From: Galeopsis tetrahit
Taxonomy: Eukaryota > Streptophyta > Magnoliopsida > Lamiales > Lamiaceae
NCBI GenBank assembly: GCA_963675135.1
Contig: OY776130.1
Coordinates: forward strand, 61,413,808 to 61,477,807
Direction: 5' to 3'
Length of the DNA: 64,000 nucleotides
Positions within the stretch are counted from its first letter, which is position 1. Each line of letters opens with the position of its first letter. This document shows positions 57,448-64,000 of this stretch, in pieces. The notes beneath the pieces were generated by a model. It was not told where the DNA came from. It worked only from the letters and a program-made list of their open reading frames with translations, and ran no database searches. Position numbers and translations under genes: made by a program.

Positions 57448-58174
57448 TAATCCGGTCAGATGAAGAGTTTTGCCAAGGGTATGATTTTTAATTCCACACG
57501 TACACACATAATTTGCTGAGAATTTATGATTTTTTGAGATGATTTTAATTTAGGTTCAATTTTGCTCTGTTTTCGTGTAATTGTGATAATTTACGTGCGC
57601 GTTGCTGAAATGTAGTTCATGATTATTTGTTATTGGTTTGGTCAATGGATAATGCAGATCTTATTTTGCATATGTATACGTATTTTTGCATAATCACATT
57701 CTAATATGAAGACACCGTACTATTTTTTCTGCATTATTCATTTTATTATGCAGTTTTAGATTTCATTGTTCTGCATTATTCATTTTATTATGCGGTTTTA
57801 GATTTTATATTAATTTTCCAACCATGGTCAAGGGAGCAAAAATGTTGTTCATTATTAATGAATATAATTGACAATGGGTATGTAGATCATTAAGTTTGAA
57901 TTTCAGAGTTTTGAGGAAAATTTTTAAATTTAGAAGGTAAGTAATCAACGTTTTTAAATTTGGGAAGACTTAGTAATTAGCGGATTTGATGTGGTGAGAG
58001 ATTTGCATTCAAAATTTAAAATTAGTTGACTTTCTCTAGATTAATTCGAAAATTAAATAGTAAGGGCGTGATGGTACATTTATGTTACATTTTGTCCTTA
58101 ATTTAAAACTATTTTAAACCAGGTCCTTATTTAAAAAAATACTAGGTGGAAAGACCTTTTATGTGAAATCCCCC

Positions 58175-59364
58175 CAGAAACACCAAATCTAAAACGTTTC
58201 ATTATCAACAATAGTTAATCGTGAATTATTCCGATCACTTTTTTAAGATGATTCCAACGGCGAAGAAAATATTGTTAAGTCTAAGTGAATATAAAAGTAC
58301 TGATAATTTAATCGAGACATTAATTAATTTAATTTTAACACTAAAAAATGAATTTAAATAAAATAATTTCATTATCATACATAAATTAATTTAATTAATC
58401 CTAAATCTAAGTGTACACTATTGAAAATAAGTTTAATCAACACATTGAAAATTAATTTAATGAACCCTTCAATTTAATTCATTATTGTTCCATGTCTCCA
58501 ATTGGCTAATTTTGTTAATTAATTAAATTTGGTAATTAACTAACTCTGGTTAATTAATTAAATTTGGTAATTAGCTAATGTTTTGTTAATTAATTAAATT
58601 TGTATGACAATTAATTGATTAAATTAACACGGTTGACAATTAATTTTAATTTTAATCGAAACTTTAAAAAATTAAATTAGCGAGTGAGACCTAAGTATTT
58701 AGAAGTTTATACTTTAAAAAATTAAATTAGTGAGTAAGATCTTAGTATGTATAAATGTACACTTTAAAAAATTAAATTAGTGAGTGAGACTTAAGTATGT
58801 ATAAGTGTACACTTTACCCTAAACCGTGAACCCTGAACACTATATGCTGAGAAACGAGTAATCGGAGATAAGTGTACCATATTGAACTTAAATTTGTAAT
58901 ACACATTTGAAATTTATTTATTAATGAATCTTGAGTGTGCACGTTGAAATGAGTAATCAAACACTTTACCCTGAACCCTAAACCCTAAACATTGTATGCT
59001 GAGAAATGAGTAATCGGAGATAACTGTACCATATTGAACATAAATTTATAATACACATTTGAAATTTATTTATTAATGAATATTGAGTGTGCACGTTGAA
59101 ATAAGTAATCAAACACTTTACTCTAAACCTTGAACCCTAAATCCTAAACAATATATGCTAAGAAATGAGTAATCGAAGGTAAGTGTACCATATTGAACAT
59201 AAATTCATAATACACATTTGAAATTTATTTACTAATGGCATAAGTGTTTATTAAATATAATATAGTGTTACAGAAATGATATTGAACATATAATGTGAGT
59301 CAGATGATGGTTTGACATTATTCAAATCATTATATTATATTATATTTAATTAATTAATTAATTA
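58175..59364. repeat. spacer with 60-bp and 152-bp tandem repeats
   Basis: 58660-58810: about three ~60-bp units with ACTTTAAAAAATTAAATTAG and GTATGTATAAGTGTAC. 58811-59237: three 152-bp units starting ACTTTACCCT (58811, 58963 and 59115). Each begins with telomere-like CCCTAAACCCTAAAC variants and continues TATATGCTGAGAAATGAGTA and ACACATTTGAAATTTATTTA. 58480-58620: TTAATTAATTAAATTTGGTA repeats. No gene. Confidence 0.75.
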
Positions 59365-60045
59365 ATACATATTTATGGAAATTAAACTAAATATATAAAA
59401 CATATATTACAATATGCATATCTCAACCTCTACCCACAAAATTAGGAAATAAAAATATTTTTTTTTTCTTTTTACCGTTAATTTTTTTAAACAAATTTTA
59501 ATAAAGCAATATTACATATTAGTACAAAACTATTAAAAGATTAAATGTATAATTTATTTATTTTAACTTTTCTGTGTTTACGTTTAATTTTTTTTAAAAC
59601 TAATTAATTATTTTTTACTAGTAGTATATAATTAGTTTTTCACCAATTAATGTAGTAATCTGTTTTATTAAAATCTATGCAAAAATAAATACCCTAAAAA
59701 AATGCATATAACAATTATTTTATATTAAAGTGCATATAGCAGTTTTTTTTATATATTTTTTTTTTCGAAGCTATTTTCATTTTTTTGTAATGTGCATAAC
59801 AATTATTTTATGTTAAAATGTATATAGATTATTTTTTTTATATTTAGTTTCATTTTTTTTTGTTATTAAAAATATTACATTAAAATAAATGAAATGTTTA
59901 ATAGTTTTGTAATAATATGTATGCTTTATTAAAATTTGTTAAAAAAAAAAATAGCGGCAAAAAGAAAAGAAATACTTTTATAGACCGTAGAGGTTGAAAT
60001 ATGCATTTGTAATATATTTTCCATGTCTTTAGTTTGATTTTCATA
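59365..60045. mobile_element. foldback / inverted-repeat MITE
   Basis: The arm 59365-59560 (GCATATCTCAACCTCTAC, AACAAATTTTAATAAAGCAA) is inverted at 59870-60045 (TTGCATTAAAATTTGTT-like, GTAGAGGTTGAAATATGCAT). The ~310-base centre also has an inner repeated GCATATAACAATTATTTTAT motif. No coding capacity; ends approximate. Confidence 0.55.
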
Positions 60046-60651
60046 GTGTTAAATATGAAATTAACATAAATATTAAAAGAATAATAATAATTACATAAGT
60101 TTTTTTTTTTTTTTTTTTTTTTTTTGATTACAAGTTAAATACCCATCCCATTTCCCCTACCCATGACTCGAACCCTAAATTTATAAATATGATACAATAA
60201 TAATAATTAATAATACATTATATATTTATTAAAATTAAAATTAAAATTGACTCTTCAGTAAATTAATTTAAATACGTTAACAAAGGTAATATAAATTTTA
60301 ATTAAATCAACATTTTTTACGCGCTACTAAACTTTGGTAGAATATAATTATTATTTTTTTAAACGAAGAAGATGAAGTTTTGGTAGAAGAAAGAGACGAA
60401 GAAGAAGAGAGGATGAAACGGTAAGAGAAATTTTAATTAAATACACACATTGAATCAATATATTTGAATGAAGAGTATATTAGTCATTTAAACAAAGGGG
60501 ATTTCACATAAAAGGTCATTTCACCTAGTGTTTTTTTAAATAAAGACATGATTCAAAATAGTTTCAGAATAAGGACAAAATGGCACATAAATGTACCATC
60601 ATGCCCTTAATACATAAAATTCGGAATTAATATGGAGAAATTCTTTAAATG

Positions 60652-60790
60652 TTTGAAATTTAAAGCTGACTCTATCAGCTCATTAATTCCAAGAATTACG
60701 CAATTAATTAAAACCTTATGTTTGAAATTTAAAGCTGACTCTATCAGCTCATTAATTTCAAGAATTACGCAATTAATTAAAACCTTCCTA
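60652..60790. repeat. 69-bp tandem duplication inside copy 2
   Basis: TTTGAAATTTAAAGCTGACT through AATTAATTAAAACCTTA occurs at 60652 and again at 60721 with only two or three differences. It has no counterpart seen in copy 1. Confidence 0.8.
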
Positions 60791-61339
60791 AAATTAATTA
60801 ACACCGGTCAGAAGAGCTTAATTTTGTGCAGAATTTTGGGGTTTTTCAATTTGTGAAGAAAGAAAACCGTGAAGTACGGAAGAAGACGAAGTGAGAAGTG
60901 AGAAGAACATTTTGCTCCCTAGACCATGGTTGGAAAAGTAATATAAAAGCTAAATCTGCATAATAAAATGAATAATGCAGAACAATGAAATCTAAAACTG
61001 CATAATAAAATGAATAATGCAGAACAATGAAATCTAAAACTGCATAATAAAATGAATAATGCAGAAAAAATAGTACGGTGTCTTCATATTAGAATGTGAT
61101 TATGCAAAAATACGTATACATATGCAAAATAAGATCTGCATTATCCCTTGACCAAACCAATAACAAATAATCATGAACTACATTTCAGCAACGCGCACGT
61201 AAATCATCACAATTACACGAAAACGGAGCAAATTGAACCTAAATTAAAATCATCTCAAAAAATCCTAAATTCTTTGCAAATTATGTGTGTACGTGTGGAA
61301 TTAAAAATCATACCCTTGGCAAAACTCTTCATCTGACCC

Positions 61340-61812
61340 TTGGAATTAAAAGTTTCTACTGTATCTCCGGCGGCTTCGCGTCCGTCATCCATAATGAAGA
61401 AATCGGTGAAGTTTGAATCCCCTAGGAATATAAAGAAACGATCGCGTGGAAAGTCTCTTGATCATGTGCAGTCGAAAGAACATATCGAGGAAACAATTAT
61501 GGAAGAGCAAAGGAGACGAGACCTTATAGCCATGGTCGTCGTTGAAAGAGAGGAACAAGCCTCTAAGCAGCAGAAACTTTGAGAATCATCGGAAATAAGT
61601 TTTTGGGCGTGAGGGGTCACCCAAAACTGAAACAGAAACTAAAAGAAGAAAAAGATCCCTCGATTTCAAGAGGAAATCGAGGATTGTTGCTTCACCAATC
61701 TGAAATCTATGGCCAATCGTTTGTAGATGCAGCGGGATTATGTTTGATTCATCATGGATTAACCAAAAAGCTTGAAGATTTGAGTTTTCCGGCCAAGAAA
61801 CCCGTTCTTTAA
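61340..61812 (+). pseudogene. degraded copy of the Mutator-carried hypothetical gene
   Basis: Matches the first ~70 residues of the gene in copy 1 (VSPAASRPSSIMKKSVKFES and following), but the original ATG is lost. The first in-frame ATG is at 61396. After GCCTCTAAGCAGC a deletion joins it to a later region and the frame ends at 61582. Another open stretch (61579-61812) lacks similarity to copy 1 at protein level. The start MELKV-like reading depends on a TTG and is not credible. Confidence 0.55.
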
Positions 61813-62257
61813 TTATTAAATTAATAAATTAACCAAAAATCTATGGCGACAAATAAGGAAGATGAAGACTTGTTATTTAATTATTAAATTAATAAATTAA
61901 TTTACATATTTAAATATAAGGGCATAAATGGTTATTTACACATGTTTTTGTCCTTTTTTAAAAAGATTATAAAAGTTGTCTTTATTTAAGAAGCTAGGTG
62001 CATAAAGGGTCTTTTTTATAAATTTTCTCTTAAACAAAATTTAAACAAGAAAGGGACCAAAATATTCCTGTCTGTCTGTATGTACAGAATCTGTACATTT
62101 AGGCTTTAGCACCACCCTTCTTATTAATGTACACAATATTATGACAGTTTTTTTTTACGCCACTTTCTTCATGCTTTCACGCCACGTCTTCTCTTTCTGT
62201 TCCCTCCACGGCGGTAACATCATCCGTTAAAAAAAAACTATGATGATTCATATAAGC

Positions 62258-62582
62258 TGTTATATATCTTCTTAAATATACGTTGATAAATATAAGTGTG
62301 AAATTTCATAACAGCAAGAAGGAATTGAATAGTATTCTGTTAAATTTGTGTATATTCAACTCAATATTGCAATGTGTAGTATGTACAATATATATAGAGG
62401 GAGACTCACATTCTAGAGTCTTCCATCTAACTAACTAACAACTATTAGTTAGTGAAAACTACTCTTCTTCTAGAACCTACATTGGTAAGATATGTGTGTG
62501 TGTTGCTGCATTCCATGCTGTAACATTATCTGCAACACTGCATTCCATGCTGTAACATTATCTGCAACATTATACTTCAACA
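62258..62582 (-). repeat. copia 3' LTR at right edge
   Basis: Plus strand begins TGTTATATATCTTC and ends ATACTTCAACA, giving inverted TGTT..AACA termini; 325 bp. A 34-bp segment (GCATTCCATGCTGTAACATT..) is tandemly duplicated at 62508-62575. A purine-rich CCGGGGCA on the minus strand precedes it. Confidence 0.65.
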
Positions 62583-62610
62583 TGCCCCGGAAGAATTTGG
62601 ACCACCCTTG

Positions 62611-64000
62611 TTAAGAAAGGGCAAACCAGCTGCAAAGATGAGAGAATCGAGCTGGGGCAAGTGGTTTTGTTAGGAGATCAGCTGGTTGATCATCAGAAGA
62701 AATGAAGCGAATGTCAAGAAAACCAGCCTTCACCTTTTCCCTTAGAAAGTGAACATCAACTTCGATATGCTTTGTACGAGAGTGAAATGCTGGGCTGAAT
62801 GCAAGAGTGATAGCCCCTTGGTTATCACACCACAGCAAGCCAGGATTGGAGATGGGAATGTGTAGCTCTTTGCATAGACTAGCAATCCACATAATGTCTG
62901 TAGTAGCAAGAGCTAGAGCTCGATATTCAGCCTCAGTGCTGCTGCGTGCAACCACATATTGTTTTCTAGAGCTCCAAGAGATCAAGTTCTTGCCAAGTGT
63001 GATGCAAAATCCTGAAGTACTCCGTCGATCATCAATGCTAGAAGCATAATCCGCATCCACGAACCCCTGCAACCTGCAATCTAAAACTGGAAAAAAAGAG
63101 ATACCATGAGTAAGGGAGCCTTTAAGATATCTAAGAACTCTCTTACAGGCTTTCCATTGATTTTGTGTGGGGTTTTGCAAAAACTGAGACAACTTGTTCA
63201 CACTAAAGGATATATCAGGTCTGGTGAGGGTTAGATACTGAAGTGCTCCAACAATACTTCTGTAGAGTGTTGGATTTTCAAAAGGAGGGCTGTCTGTGAG
63301 GGATAGTTTAGAGGATGGACAGATAGGAGATGGACAAGGCTTGGAATCAGAAAGTTTTGCCTTAGAGATGATGTCATGTGCATATTTTGATTGAGTGAGC
63401 TTGATATGAGAAGAGGTGGACTGAGCTTCAATGCCCAAGAAATAATTGATTTCCCCCAGGTGTTTGAGGGAGAACTGGGAGTGTAGATCATCAATGAGTG
63501 ATTGCACAAGAGTTGGATCATCACCAGTGATGAGTATATCATCTACATACACAAGTAGCAAAGTGATCTTTCCATGCAGAAATCTATGAAACAAGCAGTG
63601 ATCAGATGAGGAGTGTGTAAAGCCCTGCTGCTGTAAGAATGTTGTGAGAGTATCATACCAAGCTTTTGGAGCTTGCTTAAGGCCATATAAAGTTTTGTGA
63701 AGCTTACACACATAGTGAGGTTTCTGTGAGTCAATGAAGCCCTCAGGTTGTGCAATGTATACTGTTTCATGAAGCTCACCCTTGAGGAATGCATTGTTGA
63801 TATCAACCTGTTGTATGGCCCAGCCTTTGGAGACAGCAAGAGTAAACACCACTCTTAGAGTTACAGGCTTGATCACAGGGCTAAAAGTACTGAAGTAATC
63901 CACACCAGCTTGTTGTTGAAAACCCCTTGCTACCAATCTAGCTTTAAACCTCTCTACAGATCCATCTTTGTGATACTTGACCCTGAACAGCCATTTAGTA
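62611..64000 (-). CDS. copia reverse transcriptase-RNase H, partial at window edge
   Basis: The open frame enters from the right edge (TKWLFRVKYHKDGSVERFKA) and runs to a stop at 62611 with no break. RT blocks: ARLVARGFQQQAGVDYFSTF, QVDINNAFLKGELHETVYI, catalytic LLLVYVDDILITGDD, and HLGEINYFLGIEAQ. RNase H: VDADYASSIDDRRSTSGFCI, RSSTEAEYRALALATTDIMW, and SRTKHIEVDVHFLREKV. It ends near the purine tract and LTR at 62258-62582. Integrase and gag must lie outside the window. This is the only intact pol frame in the window and could belong to a recent or still active element. Lineage is not certain. Confidence 0.88.
   Translation of the reverse strand, partial: TKWLFRVKYHKDGSVERFKARLVARGFQQQAGVDYFSTFSPVIKPVTLRVVFTLAVSKGWAIQQVDINNAFLKGELHETVYIAQPEGFIDSQKPHYVCKLHKTLYGLKQAPKAWYDTLTTFLQQQGFTHSSSDHCLFHRFLHGKITLLLVYVDDILITGDDPTLVQSLIDDLHSQFSLKHLGEINYFLGIEAQSTSSHIKLTQSKYAHDIISKAKLSDSKPCPSPICPSSKLSLTDSPPFENPTLYRSIVGALQYLTLTRPDISFSVNKLSQFLQNPTQNQWKACKRVLRYLKGSLTHGISFFPVLDCRLQGFVDADYASSIDDRRSTSGFCITLGKNLISWSSRKQYVVARSSTEAEYRALALATTDIMWIASLCKELHIPISNPGLLWCDNQGAITLAFSPAFHSRTKHIEVDVHFLREKVKAGFLDIRFISSDDQPADLLTKPLAPARFSHLCSWFALS

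Larger units (their letters stand above)
56632..58174 (-). mobile_element. Mutator-like gene-carrying element, copy 1
   Basis: Ends GAGAATTTTCATAAAAAAGA and (inverted) GGGGATTTCACATAAAAGGT form TIRs that continue for ~100 bases with TTTAAAAAAGGACAAAA- and ATGCCCTT-type blocks. The interior is an inverted copy of 60497-62029. The 9-bp flanks (AAACATTAT and CAGAAACAC) do not match, so the TSD is lost. It carries the ORF at 56774-57340 and no transposase. Confidence 0.7.
60497..62029 (+). mobile_element. Mutator-like gene-carrying element, copy 2
   Basis: Starts GGGGATTTCACATAAAAGGT and ends (inverted) GAGAAAATTTATAAAAAAGA. It is flanked by TTAAACAAA at both 60488-60496 and 62030-62038, a perfect 9-bp duplication characteristic of Mutator-like elements. 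Length 1533 bp. The interior matches copy 1 in reverse orientation (including CTGCATTATTCATTTTATTA repeats and the KKSVKFESPRN coding segment). No transposase, so it is non-autonomous. Confidence 0.8.

Overview
This window is nuclear DNA of a flowering plant, almost certainly a eudicot. It is AT-rich, has GT-AG introns, and carries plant-specific mobile elements (CACTA with Transposase_21/24 genes, Athila, Ty1-copia, Mutator-like, hAT, Stowaway and Helitron) plus an F-box gene. I cannot name the species. Most of the window is transposable elements in various states of decay. I saw no rRNA or tRNA gene and no CRISPR array.

Layout. 1-2941: AT-rich flank with a Stowaway-like MITE split by a small Helitron, a hAT MITE with an 8-bp target duplication, and a possible Helitron 3' end. 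2942-33648: a 30.7-kb CACTA transposon flanked by TAA on both sides. Its own core is about 10.8 kb: subterminal GACGG repeats, a TNP1/Transposase_24 gene, an antisense GRF zinc-finger gene, a TNP2/Transposase_21 gene, a 51-bp tandem array and a captured DUF674-like fragment. A 19.9-kb Athila-type Ty3-gypsy retrotransposon (5574-25493, minus strand, TSD GCATC) sits inside a TNP1 exon. That Athila is itself interrupted by a non-autonomous copia-type LTR element (8827-12707, TSD AGGGT) and by an LTR-derived insertion (18885-20420) between protease and reverse transcriptase. The nesting gives an order of events: CACTA, then Athila, then the two copia-like insertions.

33649-43820: AT-rich repeats, a TIR element, a long inverted-repeat element that encloses a GC-rich (probably captured) fragment, a Stowaway MITE, two arrays of one minisatellite type (core GAAAAGTG), and a decayed LINE ORF1. 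43821-52430: a broken plus-strand copia element invaded by a second Athila relative, then the 5' end of a minus-strand Sirevirus-like copia. 52633-56360: the least repetitive part, with an ankyrin-repeat fragment and an F-box gene frameshifted by a 32-bp tandem duplication. 56632-62029: two copies of one Mutator-like, gene-carrying element in opposite orientation, 2.3 kb apart; one has a perfect 9-bp target duplication. 62258-64000: the 3' half of a minus-strand copia element with an open RT-RNase H frame that runs off the window.

Almost every transposon gene has a lesion: stop, frameshift or insertion. The long frames that stay open are the Athila env-position ORF, the RT frame at the right edge, and the 188-codon gene in the first Mutator-like copy. 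Exon boundaries are by eye from GT-AG signals and reading frame. Family names come from recognised motifs, not from a database search.
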